A stretch of DNA of 19,287 bases from Thioalkalivibrio sp. (GCA_007133115.1 SLNI01000083.1:1-19287), one strand, 5' to 3'; shown: positions 9,746 through 17,459, numbered from the stretch's first letter. Notes: generated by a model from the sequence alone, not told the origin. Translations and numbers: made by a program.

Positions 9746-9775
9746 TATACTCTGCGCCCCGCGCGCGGCGCGCGG
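9746..9775 (+). promoter_or_regulatory. Possible -10 box and leader hairpin of the cytochrome c gene
   Basis: TATACT (9746-9751) matches a -10 box at 5 of 6 positions, but the best -35 at 17 bases (TGGCTA) is poor. Just after the expected start, 9759-9775 is an almost perfect GC-only palindrome, CCGCGCGC-G-GCGCGCGG, which would fold at the 5' end of the transcript. The leader to the GTG start would be about 70 bases. Confidence 0.3.
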
Positions 9776-9827
9776 GATCCCTTACGAGCCAGGGCCGCAG
9801 CCGGCCCGGATCTCCCGGAGGACGAAA

Positions 9828-10643
9828 GTGGCTGATCAAGAATTCAAGATTGATGCGGGCAACAAGCTGCTGATGGTCGTGGCGTTGCTGGCCCTGCTGG
9901 GTGTGCTGGTGTTTCTCCTCTCGCATCTGGTTTCATTCTTTGGCCAGCTCGCCCTGGGCGAGCGCGACCCCGCGCCGGCCGTGATGGAAACGGCCGACCA
10001 GCGCATGGCACCGGTGGGTCGTGTCGAGGTAGCTGCGATTGATCGCGATGCGGCTCCGGCGGCCCCGCGTCCCGCGGCCGAGGTCTACACCTCGGTCTGT
10101 GCGGCCTGCCACGACACCGGAGCGGCCGGTGCGCCGAAGGTCAGTGACGGCGGCGAGTGGGAAAAACGGCTGAACGACAAGGGGCTCGAAACCCTGGTGC
10201 TCCACTCCATCAACGGCTTCCAGGGCATGCCGGCCCGGGGCGGGAATCCGAGCCTGACGGACGAGGAGACGAGTGCAACGGTCGTATACATGCTGGCTGA
10301 GGCCGGACTGACCGTTGAAGGGACCGCCCCGGCAGCTGTGGCGGAAGCCGCCGCGGCGCCGGAAGCGGCTGCCGAGCCTGAAGCGGTTTCCGCGGCTACC
10401 GGTGATCCCGCCGTTGGAGAAGCCCGCTACGCCGCCTGCGCCAGCTGCCACGGCCCCGCGGGTGCCGGGATGGGCATTTTCCCGAAAGTCTCGGGCCAGA
10501 GTGCGGAGTACATCGCGGGACGTCTCAAGCAGTACCGTGCGAATGAGATGGTGGGCCCGAATTCGATGCTGATGATTCCGCAGGCGACAGGTCTTTCGGA
10601 CGCCGAGATCGAAAATCTCGCGGCCTATATCGCCACGCTCTGA
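9828..10643 (+). CDS. Membrane-anchored diheme cytochrome c
   Basis: A 271-residue periplasm-facing electron carrier. One uncleaved N-terminal transmembrane helix (about 13-40) is followed by a linker and two class I cytochrome c domains. Heme 1 binds at CAACH (91-95), with Met134 in FQGMPARGG as likely distal ligand, in cytochrome c5 style. An Ala/Glu/Pro-rich linker (about 166-190) leads to heme 2 at CASCH (204-208), in a c4-like domain (GEARYAACASCHGPAGAGMG), with a methionine among 241-249 as probable ligand. The start is GTG, chosen because GGAGG lies 6 bases upstream (9817-9821) and the reading fits a short cytoplasmic tail. It likely shuttles electrons to a terminal oxidase; the partner is unknown. 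It is monocistronic and converges on yifB. Confidence 0.92.
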   Translation: MADQEFKIDAGNKLLMVVALLALLGVLVFLLSHLVSFFGQLALGERDPAPAVMETADQRMAPVGRVEVAAIDRDAAPAAPRPAAEVYTSVCAACHDTGAAGAPKVSDGGEWEKRLNDKGLETLVLHSINGFQGMPARGGNPSLTDEETSATVVYMLAEAGLTVEGTAPAAVAEAAAAPEAAAEPEAVSAATGDPAVGEARYAACASCHGPAGAGMGIFPKVSGQSAEYIAGRLKQYRANEMVGPNSMLMIPQATGLSDAEIENLAAYIATL

Positions 10644-10651
10644 GGCATTTT

Positions 10652-10676
10652 CGCCGCGGGGCGACACCTCGCGGCG
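10652..10676. terminator. Hairpin between convergent cytochrome c and yifB genes
   Basis: CGCCGCGGGG (10652-10661) pairs with CCTCGCGGCG (10667-10676) around the loop CGACA: ten base pairs including one G-U pair. It fills most of the 36-base gap between two convergent stop codons, which suggests shared transcript ends. No U-run follows on either strand, so it is not a canonical intrinsic terminator. Confidence 0.35.
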
Positions 10677-10679
10677 CAG

Positions 10680-12185
10680 CTACTCCAGGCGCCAGCGGTC
10701 CAGCGCGCGAAATCCCAGGGCCTCGGCGAGATGTGGGGCCGTAATGGGCTCATTGTCCGCGAGGTCCGCGATGCTCCGTGCCACCCGCAGAATTCGGTGG
10801 TATGCCCGCGCCGACAGCCGGAACCTTTCCACCGCTTTCTGCAGCAGTGCCTGGCCGTTTCCGTCCAGCGGCGCGTGCTGGTCGAGTTCGCGCGCATTCA
10901 GTTCACAGTTCAGTTTGCCCTGCCGTCGTTGCTGGCGCTCCCGGGCGCTGGAGACCCGGACGGCAATGGTGGCCGAGCCTTCATCGCGATCCGGCATGGG
11001 CATGAGTTCCCCGGTCGGCAGGCGCGCGACCTCGACCGCAAGGTCGATCCGGTCGATCAGCGGAGCCGACAGGCGTCTCCGATGCCGGATCCGTTGTTCG
11101 TGGGAGCATTGGCAGCGTTCGCCCAGATCGCAGTCGAAGCCCTGTGGGCAGGGGTTCATCGCCGCAATCAGCTGGAACCGGGCGGGGTACTCCGCCTGGC
11201 GCGCGGCGCGGGAGATGTGCACCTTTCCGGTTTCCAGAGGCTCGCGCAGTACGTCCAGAACCCGGCGATCGAACTCCGTGAGTTCATCGAGGAACAGTAC
11301 GCCGTTGTGGGCGAGCGAAATTTCCCCCGGCAGCGGGTTCGAGCCACCGCCGACCAGCGCGACGCCGGAAGCGGTGTGGTGCGGCGACCGGAACGGTCTG
11401 CGGCGCCAGTCGCGCCGGAGGTGGTCGGAGTTCCGAAGGCTGTGTATCGCGGCCGTTTCCAGTGCCTCCTGGTCGTCCATGGGCGGCAGAATGCCGGGAA
11501 AACGGGCCGCCAGCATCGACTTGCCGCTGCCCGGAGGGCCGACCATCAGCAGGTGATGCCCGCCGGCGGCGGCGATCTCCAGGGCACGGCGCGCGTGGCT
11601 CTGGCCGCGTACGTCGGCGAGATCCGGCAGTTCCAGCGGCCGGGATTCGGGTGGTTCTGCCGGCGGCAGGATGGCGTTTCCGTTGAGGGCCGCGCAGACG
11701 TCCAGCAGGTGTGTCGCGGTGACGACGTCCGCGGTTCCGGCCAGTGCCGCTTCCTCGCCATCGGGAGGACTCAGCACCAGTTGATGGCCGCTGTCGCGTG
11801 CGGCAAGGCTTGCGGACAACGTCCCACCGACCGGGCGCAGATGCCCGTCCAGTCCGAGTTCACCAAGGAATTCCCGGCTGTCCAGCGCCTTCTGGGGAAT
11901 CTGTTCGCTGGCGGCGAGGATGCCGAGCGCGATACCGAGGTCGAAGCGGCCGCCGTCCTTCGGCAGGTCGGCCGGAGCCAGGTTCACGGTGATCTTTCGG
12001 CGGGGAAACTCGAAGCCGCTGGTCTGGATGGCGGCACGTACCCGGTCACGGCTTTCGCGAACCGCCGCTTCAGGCAGGCCCACAATCTGGAAACCGGGAA
12101 GGCCGTTCGCGAGATGGGTCTCGATCCGGACCAGGGGAGCGCGGATTCCGACCACCGCGCGGGCATTGACCATGGCAATGGGCAT
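10680..12185 (-). CDS. yifB: YifB/ComM family Mg-chelatase-like AAA+ ATPase
   Basis: This family includes ComM, a hexameric helicase promoting branch migration during natural transformation. The 501-residue protein has the expected layout. The N-terminal ChlI-like domain (about 20-140) has NGLPGFQIVGLPEAAVRESRDRVR and KITVNLAPADLPKDG. An AAA+ core follows with Walker A GPPGSGKS at 216-223 and Walker B VLFLDE at 296-301. A Cys cluster at about 346-360 (CPQGFDCDLGERCQC) and a C-terminal helical Mg-chelatase domain complete it. Length and all motifs look complete. The start ATG at 12185 gives MPIAMVNARAVVGI, which fits the family; a second ATG four codons later cannot be excluded. It lies 57 bases after ubiK on the same strand, a common pairing in gammaproteobacteria. 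Competence itself cannot be judged from one gene. Confidence 0.95.
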   Translation of the reverse strand: MPIAMVNARAVVGIRAPLVRIETHLANGLPGFQIVGLPEAAVRESRDRVRAAIQTSGFEFPRRKITVNLAPADLPKDGGRFDLGIALGILAASEQIPQKALDSREFLGELGLDGHLRPVGGTLSASLAARDSGHQLVLSPPDGEEAALAGTADVVTATHLLDVCAALNGNAILPPAEPPESRPLELPDLADVRGQSHARRALEIAAAGGHHLLMVGPPGSGKSMLAARFPGILPPMDDQEALETAAIHSLRNSDHLRRDWRRRPFRSPHHTASGVALVGGGSNPLPGEISLAHNGVLFLDELTEFDRRVLDVLREPLETGKVHISRAARQAEYPARFQLIAAMNPCPQGFDCDLGERCQCSHEQRIRHRRRLSAPLIDRIDLAVEVARLPTGELMPMPDRDEGSATIAVRVSSARERQQRRQGKLNCELNARELDQHAPLDGNGQALLQKAVERFRLSARAYHRILRVARSIADLADNEPITAPHLAEALGFRALDRWRLE

Positions 12186-12242
12186 CCTTGCCCTCCTTGT
12201 GGGTTGGCTGTTCCTGTGGCTTTTCCCGGTTCTTCGGGGGTG

Positions 12243-12518
12243 TCAGGTGATGTCCGGAGCCTCGCCCGCGGGTGCGTGCGGCTTGCCTTCGAGCGCATCC
12301 AGCCGTGCCTCGAGTTCGCGCATGCGGGCGCGCGTACGCTCCAGCAGGGTGACCTGTACATCGAAGTCCTCGCGGGTCACGAGGTCCATGCGTTCAAAAC
12401 CCTGCTGCAGGGTGGAACGGACCTGGCGCTCCATGTCTTTCTGCAGGGCGCGCACCGACTCCGGTAGGGCCTCGGTGATGCGCCGGGCCATTTCGTCGAA
12501 TCGCTTGGGATCGATCAT
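12243..12518 (-). CDS. ubiK: Ubiquinone biosynthesis accessory factor UbiK (YqiC)
   Basis: UbiK is a small helical protein that aids the aerobic ubiquinone biosynthesis complex, with UbiJ, in proteobacteria. The 91-residue product starts MIDPKRFDEMARRITEALPE, has an amphipathic N-terminal helix, and ends in a coiled-coil segment (DFDVQVTLLERTRARMRELEARLDALE, about 52-78) plus an acidic tail. This matches the BMFP/YqiC family in length and pattern. A GGAG-containing site (CTGGAGAAGGTGGC) precedes the ATG at 12518. It lies directly upstream of yifB and 64 bases after the reductase stop codon. Confidence 0.9.
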   Translation of the reverse strand: MIDPKRFDEMARRITEALPESVRALQKDMERQVRSTLQQGFERMDLVTREDFDVQVTLLERTRARMRELEARLDALEGKPHAPAGEAPDIT

Positions 12519-12582
12519 GCCACCTTCTCCAGCGTCTGCTCGGTCGCTTCAGGATAACGCACACGCATGGCCTTCTGCCCGG

Positions 12583-13350
12583 CTATTGCGAAGCGGAGCG
12601 GCCGCCGTCGACCGGAACCACCTGCCCGTTGATGTACGGCGCTTCGCACAACAGGAAGAGCACGGTGCGTGCGATGTCGCTGGGGTGGCCAGGTCGCCTG
12701 AGCGGCGTGCGTTCGATCATGCTGTGATGGCTGGCCACGTTGGCCTCGTCCTCGGGCAACAGGATTGCCCCGGGGGCAACGCCGTTGACCCGCACTTCGG
12801 GCCCCAGTTCATGCGCGTAGGCCTGGGTGAGCGCCCAGAGTCCGGCCTTGGCCGCGGAATACACCGGGTAATTCCTGAGCGGGCGCAGGGCGTGGATATC
12901 GACGATGTTCACCACCGCCCCGTGGCGGGCGCGCAGGGCGGGTGCGCAGGCCTGGGTCAGAAAAAGCGGCGCCTTGAGGTTGGACCCCATCAGGTCATCC
13001 CAGTGCTGGAGCGTGATCTCCCCGACCGGTGTTGGATAGAAGGTGGAGGCATTGTTCACCAGGAAATCCAGGCGTCCGTACTGTTCGATCGCGCGCGCCG
13101 CGAGGTTCTTTACAGCCTCGACGTCGAGCAGGTCCGCCTGTAACAGGCGGGCGCTGTCCGGCCGGTCCCGGTTGAATTCATCGGCAAGGGTGGCGGCCGC
13201 TTCCCTGGAGCCGCGATAATGCAGGAGAACGTTGATTCCGGCGCGGTGCAGGGCACGCGCGATTTCCGCGCCGATCCGGCGCGCGGCACCGGTGATCAAT
13301 GCCACTTGCTGGCCTGGGCTGTCGTCACCCGACGTCTGGGTATCCGCCAA
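12583..13350 (-). CDS. Pteridine reductase, short-chain dehydrogenase (PTR1/FolM type)
   Basis: A 255-residue NADPH-dependent SDR that probably reduces dihydropterin or dihydrofolate compounds. The nucleotide-binding motif is TGAARRIG (20-27), the TGxxxRxG form of pteridine reductases. NNAS is at about 99-102, followed by TFYPTPVGEI. Catalytic residues fit PTR1: Asp151, then Tyr164 and Lys168 of YSAAK, with the 13-residue Asp-Tyr spacing known for PTR1 where most SDRs have Ser. No ATG precedes the conserved region. I chose TTG at 13350 because GGAG lies 8 bases upstream; TTG at 13374 has no such site. The gene is divergent from the methyltransferase. In some gammaproteobacteria such reductases lie near folB/folK; neither is in this window. 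Confidence 0.88.
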   Translation of the reverse strand: MADTQTSGDDSPGQQVALITGAARRIGAEIARALHRAGINVLLHYRGSREAAATLADEFNRDRPDSARLLQADLLDVEAVKNLAARAIEQYGRLDFLVNNASTFYPTPVGEITLQHWDDLMGSNLKAPLFLTQACAPALRARHGAVVNIVDIHALRPLRNYPVYSAAKAGLWALTQAYAHELGPEVRVNGVAPGAILLPEDEANVASHHSMIERTPLRRPGHPSDIARTVLFLLCEAPYINGQVVPVDGGRSASQ

Positions 13351-13448
13351 CTGGGTTGCTCCGTTTGCCGCCAATGATGGAAGGTCGAGAATCTAGCACA
13401 GAGCCCGATGCAAGGGCTGGGCTCGAAGACGAATCCGGGGCACCGGAG

Positions 13449-14579
13449 ATGTCTGCGCGCCTGCTCGAGAAGGTGCGGACCGAGATCGTCGATGCAGGCG
13501 GTTTCATGACCTTCCACCGTTACATGGAGCTCGTCCTCTACGAGCCCGGGCTCGGCTATTACGTCAACGGACGCCGCAAGCTGGGCGCGGACGGGGACTT
13601 TGTTACCGCGCCGGAGCTTTCGCCGTTGTTCGGGGCCACGCTGGCCCAATGGCTGGCACCGGTGCTGCGTCCGGGGGGCGCCGGGATTCTGGAATTCGGT
13701 GCGGGCAGCGGACGCCTGGCCGCGGATGTGATCACCCGTCTGGATGACCTCAGCGTTGCGTTTGACCACTACCGTATCCTTGAGGTCAGCCCGGACCTGC
13801 GCGCGCAGCAGCAGGCACTGCTGTCGGCCCGGTTGGGCGCCGAGCGCATGATGAACGTGGCATGGCTGGACCGGTTGCCGGCAGAGCCTTTTCGGGGCGT
13901 GATCGTGGCCAACGAGGTGCTCGACGCGATGCCGGTGGAGGTTTTTGCCTGGCGCAGCCAGGCGGTCTGGCAGCGTGGCGTCGAATGGGTCGATGACACT
14001 CCGGTATTCGCGGAGCGCCCGGCGCCCGCAGCGCTGGAGCGGGCCGTACGCGCCCTCGAAGCACAGGCCGGTCCCTGGCCTGAAGGCTATGTGTCCGAGT
14101 GGAGGCCTGCGCTGGAACCCTGGCTTAAGGCCGTCGCCGAACCGCTGGAAAGCGGCCTCGTGTGGATTGCCGATTACGGTTTCCCGCGCCGCGCCTACTA
14201 TTCCGCGGAGCGCCGGGAGGGCACGTTGGTTGGGTATTGCCGCCAGCAGATGATGTTGGATCCGTTCGCCCGGCCCGGGCTCATGGACCTGACCGCGAGC
14301 GTGGATTTCACTGCGGTCGCAGAGGCTGCCACGGGTGCCGGACTGGAGGTGCTGACCTATGCCGCCCAGGGCGAGTTCCTGCTCGGCGCCGGTCTTCCCG
14401 CGCTGTTCGAGCAATGGGCAGGGAGCGGCGACGACCCCAGGCGGATGCTGGAACTGGCCCAGCAGGTGCGCATGCTCACCTTGCCGGGGGAGATGGGCGA
14501 ACGTTTCCAGATCATGGTGCTGGGCCGCGACTGCGCGCTGCCACCGGGTACGTTCCCGGACCGGCGCGAGCGGCTGTAG
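13449..14579 (+). CDS. MidA/NDUFAF7-family SAM-dependent methyltransferase (DUF185)
   Basis: A 376-residue class I methyltransferase of the family whose mitochondrial member NDUFAF7/MidA dimethylates an arginine of complex I subunit NDUFS2; the bacterial substrate is not established. Hallmarks seen are FHRYMELVLYEPGLGYYVNG (22-41), GDFVTAPELSPLFG (49-62), the SAM-binding loop LEFGAGSGRL (81-90), GVIVANEVLDAMPVEVF, and LVWIADYGFPRRAYY. The C-terminal region includes GYCRQQM and LTASVDFTAVAEAA. The start is uncertain: ATG 13449 begins just at the conserved sequence and has only a GGGG 8 bases upstream; ATG 13377 or 13374 would add about 24 residues but would nearly touch the divergent reductase start and lack any ribosome-binding site. 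Confidence 0.9.
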   Translation: MSARLLEKVRTEIVDAGGFMTFHRYMELVLYEPGLGYYVNGRRKLGADGDFVTAPELSPLFGATLAQWLAPVLRPGGAGILEFGAGSGRLAADVITRLDDLSVAFDHYRILEVSPDLRAQQQALLSARLGAERMMNVAWLDRLPAEPFRGVIVANEVLDAMPVEVFAWRSQAVWQRGVEWVDDTPVFAERPAPAALERAVRALEAQAGPWPEGYVSEWRPALEPWLKAVAEPLESGLVWIADYGFPRRAYYSAERREGTLVGYCRQQMMLDPFARPGLMDLTASVDFTAVAEAATGAGLEVLTYAAQGEFLLGAGLPALFEQWAGSGDDPRRMLELAQQVRMLTLPGEMGERFQIMVLGRDCALPPGTFPDRRERL

Positions 14580-14591
14580 CCTGCTTGCGCA

Positions 14592-14697
14592 AGGCCGTGC
14601 CGGTGTCCGGGGCGCGGCACGCCGTGAACGCTTTCCCTCAGGCTTGCCGGCAGCGTCCCTGCTGCCGACACCTGCGCCCCTGACACCGGCACGGTCT
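14592..14697. repeat. Long nested inverted repeat between methyltransferase gene and uppP
   Basis: Arms 14595-14615 and 14674-14694 are 21-base inverted repeats with a single mismatch (CCGTGCCGGTGTCCGGGGCG is the first 20 bases of the left arm). In RNA three more pairs, including one G-U, extend the stem to 14592/14697. Within the 58-base loop is a second perfect stem, CGGCAGC (14648-14654) with GCTGCCG (14661-14667). A 10-base palindrome CTTGCGCAAG overlaps the left foot. No T-run follows. It lies 12 bases after the upstream stop codon and about 145 bases before uppP. Confidence 0.7.
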
Positions 14698-14842
14698 CTC
14701 CATCTCGGGTACAGTTCGGCGGGCGCGGGTCTGGAGTCGTCGCGGGCCGTCCGGTTGAGGGGAAAAAGCGCCAAGGCATGGCGAGTCGCGCCATTGCGGT
14801 TTGCGGAGCGTACGAACAGGCATCGAACGCGAGGGTTACGGG

Positions 14843-15643
14843 ATGGATTGGCTGCAAGTCTGGGTGCTGGCGCTGGTGCAGGGGCTCACGGAGTTCCTGC
14901 CGATTTCCAGTGCCGCGCACCTGATCCTGGTACCGGTGCTCACGGCCTGGGAGGATCAGGGACTGGCGTTCGATGTGGCGATCCACGTCGGTACGCTGGT
15001 CGCGATCGCGGCCTACTTCCGGCACGAGGTGGTCCTGGTGACCCGCGCCTGGGTCCGGCAGGTGAGCGGCCATGGCGTGACGCCCGAGTCGATGCTGGCC
15101 TGGGCCGTGATCTTTGGCACGCTGCCGGCGGCGCTCGCGGGCCTGATCTTCGCTGGGGTGATCGAGGAGCATCTGCGCTCGCCGCTGGTGCTCGCGACCG
15201 CCACCATCGGCTTCGCGCTGCTGCTCTGGCTCGCTGACTGGCGGGGCCGCGGCACCCGCGACGAGTTCAGCATCCGGTGGCGCGACATCCTGATTGTCGG
15301 CGGCGCACAGGCGCTGGCGCTGATCCCCGGGACGTCCCGCTCGGGCATCACGATGACCGCCGCGCTGCTGCTTGGCTTCTCGCGCCGGGCGGCCGCGCGC
15401 TACTCCTTCCTGCTGGCGATCCCGATCATCGCGCTGGCCGGTGCCTACCAGACGCTGCAATTGCTGCAGGCCCCGCCCGACACGGTGGACTGGCTGCAAC
15501 TGGGCGCCGGGGCTGCGATCGCCGGCCTGGCCGCGTGGCTCAGCGTGCACTGGTTCCTTAAACTGATCGAACGGATCGGAATGCTGCCCTTCGTGGTCTA
15601 CCGGCTGATCCTCGGTGCTTTCCTGCTGTGGATTTTTCTATGA
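14843..15643 (+). CDS. uppP: Undecaprenyl-diphosphatase UppP (BacA)
   Basis: UppP dephosphorylates undecaprenyl diphosphate on the periplasmic side of the inner membrane, recycling the lipid carrier for peptidoglycan and other glycans. The 266-residue polytopic protein keeps both signature regions: ALVQGLTEFLPISSAAHL near the N-terminus (catalytic Glu and Ser region, residues about 9-26) and PGTSRSGITMT at about 162-172 with the conserved Arg. Around seven or eight hydrophobic segments are evident. I chose ATG 14843 because the family begins there and GAGGG (14831-14835) is 7 bases upstream; the frame is open further upstream without similarity. tsaD begins 13 bases downstream, so the two are probably cotranscribed. 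Confidence 0.96.
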   Translation: MDWLQVWVLALVQGLTEFLPISSAAHLILVPVLTAWEDQGLAFDVAIHVGTLVAIAAYFRHEVVLVTRAWVRQVSGHGVTPESMLAWAVIFGTLPAALAGLIFAGVIEEHLRSPLVLATATIGFALLLWLADWRGRGTRDEFSIRWRDILIVGGAQALALIPGTSRSGITMTAALLLGFSRRAAARYSFLLAIPIIALAGAYQTLQLLQAPPDTVDWLQLGAGAAIAGLAAWLSVHWFLKLIERIGMLPFVVYRLILGAFLLWIFL

Positions 15644-15656
15644 GATGGGGTAAGGG

Positions 15657-16691
15657 GTGAGTGTGCGGGTCCTGGGAATCGAAACGTCCTGTGATGAGAC
15701 CGGCATCGCGATCGTCGATGCCGAGGCGGGTCTGATCGCGCACCGGCTGCACAGCCAGGTGGATCTGCACGCGGTATACGGCGGCGTGGTGCCGGAGCTG
15801 GCCTCGCGCGACCATATTCGCCGGATCTTGCCGCTGCTGCGCGAGGTGTTGGACGAAGCGGGCATGCGTGGCCCGGATCTTTCGGCGGTGGCCTACACGG
15901 CTGGGCCTGGACTGCTGGGTGCACTGCTCACAGGAGCTTCGGTCGCACGGGCGCTGGCCTATGGCTGGGGGGTTCCGGCACTGGCGGTGCATCACCTCGA
16001 GGGGCATCTGCTTGCACCACTGCTCGAGGAGAACGATCTCGCGTTCCCGTTCCTGGTGCTGCTGGTGTCCGGTGGGCATACGCAGCTGATCCATGCCCGC
16101 GCTCTCGGGGAGTACGAACTTCTGGGCGAGAGCATCGACGACGCTGCGGGCGAAGCCTTCGACAAGACGGCCAAGCTTCTGGGCCTCGGCTATCCGGGTG
16201 GGCCGGCGCTGTCACGTCTCGCGGAAACCGGCGAGGGCGGCGCGCTGCGGCTGCCCCGGCCGATGCTCGACCGGCCCGGTCTCGACATGAGTTTTTCCGG
16301 GCTCAAGACCGCGGTGCTGACGGCGGTCCGCAAGGGATGCCACGAACCGGCGGTCATCGCGCGCGCCTTCGAGGAGGCGGTGACCGATACCCTGGTCGAG
16401 AAAACGCGCAGGGCGCTCGAGGTCAGCGGAGCCCCGGCGCTGGTCGTCGCCGGCGGAGTGGCTGCAAACCGCCCCCTGCGCGCGGGATTGCGGGCGATGG
16501 CCGAGGCGAACGGTGTTCCCGTATTTTTCCCACGGCCGGCGTTTTGCACGGACAACGGCGCGATGATCGCGCTGGCAGGGCTGCGACGGCTGCAGGCCGG
16601 CGCTTCGGAGCCGGGCCTGACCATTTCGGCCCGGGCCCGCTGGCCGCTCGCAGAACTGGGTCTGGCTGCACCCGGCACCGCGGCGGCCTAG
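15657..16691 (+). CDS. tsaD: tRNA N6-adenosine threonylcarbamoyltransferase TsaD
   Basis: TsaD, with TsaB and TsaE, transfers threonylcarbamoyl to A37 of tRNAs reading ANN codons. The 344-residue protein shows the family start [15 protein letters not shown], then HADYGG-like [16 protein letters not shown] (38-53), [13 protein letters not shown], the metal site HHLEGH with His113 and His117, [38 protein letters not shown] and [10 protein letters not shown] with the third metal ligand Asp. All appear intact. The start is GTG at 15657 with GGGG 6 bases upstream; a second GTG at 15663, preceded by AGGGG, is possible and would drop two residues. Its TAG stop lies in a CTAG followed by the end sequence of the intergenic repeat. 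It converges on plsY. Confidence 0.97.
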   Translation: MSVRVLGIETSCDETGIAIVDAEAGLIAHRLHSQVDLHAVYGGVVPELASRDHIRRILPLLREVLDEAGMRGPDLSAVAYTAGPGLLGALLTGASVARALAYGWGVPALAVHHLEGHLLAPLLEENDLAFPFLVLLVSGGHTQLIHARALGEYELLGESIDDAAGEAFDKTAKLLGLGYPGGPALSRLAETGEGGALRLPRPMLDRPGLDMSFSGLKTAVLTAVRKGCHEPAVIARAFEEAVTDTLVEKTRRALEVSGAPALVVAGGVAANRPLRAGLRAMAEANGVPVFFPRPAFCTDNGAMIALAGLRRLQAGASEPGLTISARARWPLAELGLAAPGTAAA

Positions 16692-16698
16692 TGGGCCC
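16686..16698. repeat. Possible solo end of the CTAG-associated repeat
   Basis: The 13 bases GGCCTAGTGGGCC spanning the tsaD stop codon are identical to the left border of repeat copy B (9320-9332). Similarity ends after CTGC a few bases on, and no second end is present. It could be a remnant of a lost copy, an unused target, or chance. Confidence 0.3.
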
Positions 16699-16715
16699 TG
16701 CACCTGATGGTGCGT

Positions 16716-17348
16716 TCAGCCTTGATCGTCGGGGAGCGGTTTTTTCTCGCCGATGCGGGATTCGGTGCCCTGGATCAGCCGCCGGATGTTCGTGTGGTGC
16801 CGGGCATACAACAGCACGGTCATGGCGACCACAGCCGCAACCAACCAGGGATCCTGTTGTCCCGAGTAGGTCTGCACGGCGTACAGCAGCCCCGGGGCCG
16901 CGAGCGCGGCCAGCAGTGCGGCAAGCGAGGAGTAGCGCAGGGTGAATGCCGCCACGAGCCAGGTGAGAATCACCAGGAGTCCGGTCAGCGGACTGAGCGC
17001 GAGGATCACGCCCAGGGCGGTAGCCACGCCCTTGCCGCCCTTGAAGCGAAAGTAGACCGGGTAGAGATGCCCCAGGAAAGCCGCAAGACCGACCAGCGCC
17101 ACCATCCAGCCCGGGAAGTCAACCAGTTGCATGACGATGAACACAGGAAGCCAGCCCTTCGCCACATCCCCGATCAGGGTCCACGCGGCCGCGGCCTTGC
17201 TGCCCGCGCGCAGCACGTTGGTGGCCCCCGGGTTGCCCGAACCGATGCCTCGGGGGTCCGGCAGCCGCATGAGTCGGCTGACGACGATCGCCGAGGAGAT
17301 TGAGCCCAGCAGATAGGCCAGCATGATGCCCATGATCAGTTGTCCCAT
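16716..17348 (-). CDS. plsY: Acyl-phosphate--glycerol-3-phosphate acyltransferase PlsY
   Basis: PlsY acylates the 1-position of glycerol-3-phosphate with acyl-phosphate, the first step of membrane phospholipid synthesis in the PlsX/PlsY route. The 210-residue integral membrane protein has the three conserved cytoplasmic loops: LLGSISSAIVVSRL, GSGNPGATNVLRAGSK, and GHLYPVYFRFKGGKGVATALG, and ends with RHHTNIRRLIQGTESRIG. About five transmembrane helices are visible. I chose ATG 17348 because AGGGG lies 9 bases upstream; ATG 17354 adds two residues but leaves only a 3-base spacer. The frame stays open far upstream through bioH, but that part is antisense shadow. It is divergent from bioH and converges with tsaD, 24 bases apart. 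Confidence 0.95.
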   Translation of the reverse strand: MGQLIMGIMLAYLLGSISSAIVVSRLMRLPDPRGIGSGNPGATNVLRAGSKAAAAWTLIGDVAKGWLPVFIVMQLVDFPGWMVALVGLAAFLGHLYPVYFRFKGGKGVATALGVILALSPLTGLLVILTWLVAAFTLRYSSLAALLAALAAPGLLYAVQTYSGQQDPWLVAAVVAMTVLLYARHHTNIRRLIQGTESRIGEKKPLPDDQG

Positions 17349-17386
17349 CCACATGTTCCCCTGTCCAGACTTCGGCGCGAGCGCAG

Positions 17387-17415
17387 ATGATACGCAACCT
17401 CGCGGGTGGTGTTCA
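17387..17415 (-). promoter_or_regulatory. Probable sigma-70 promoter of plsY
   Basis: On the minus strand TGAACA (17410-17415; 4 of 6 to TTGACA) and TATCAT (17387-17392; 5 of 6 to TATAAT) are separated by 17 bases. Transcription would start near 17380, about 32 bases before the plsY ATG. The site overlaps an alternative GTG start for bioH at 17406, which favours the later bioH start at 17460. Confidence 0.45.
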
Positions 17416-17459
17416 TCCATCCCCGGGGCGCTGTCGCCGCGCCGGGTCGGCCTGCGCCC

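Noticed and set aside
10731..12467. A 578-codon open frame on the plus strand, antisense to yifB and ubiK
   Set aside because: It spans two well supported minus-strand genes and has no recognisable motif.
13296..14774. A 492-codon minus-strand frame opposite the MidA-family gene
   Set aside because: The plus-strand frame carries the methyltransferase motifs; the antisense frame also runs through the long hairpin without any family resemblance.
16700..16713. Small hairpin GCACC-TGAT-GGTGC between tsaD and plsY as a terminator
   Set aside because: Only five base pairs and no T-run on either strand; too weak to call.
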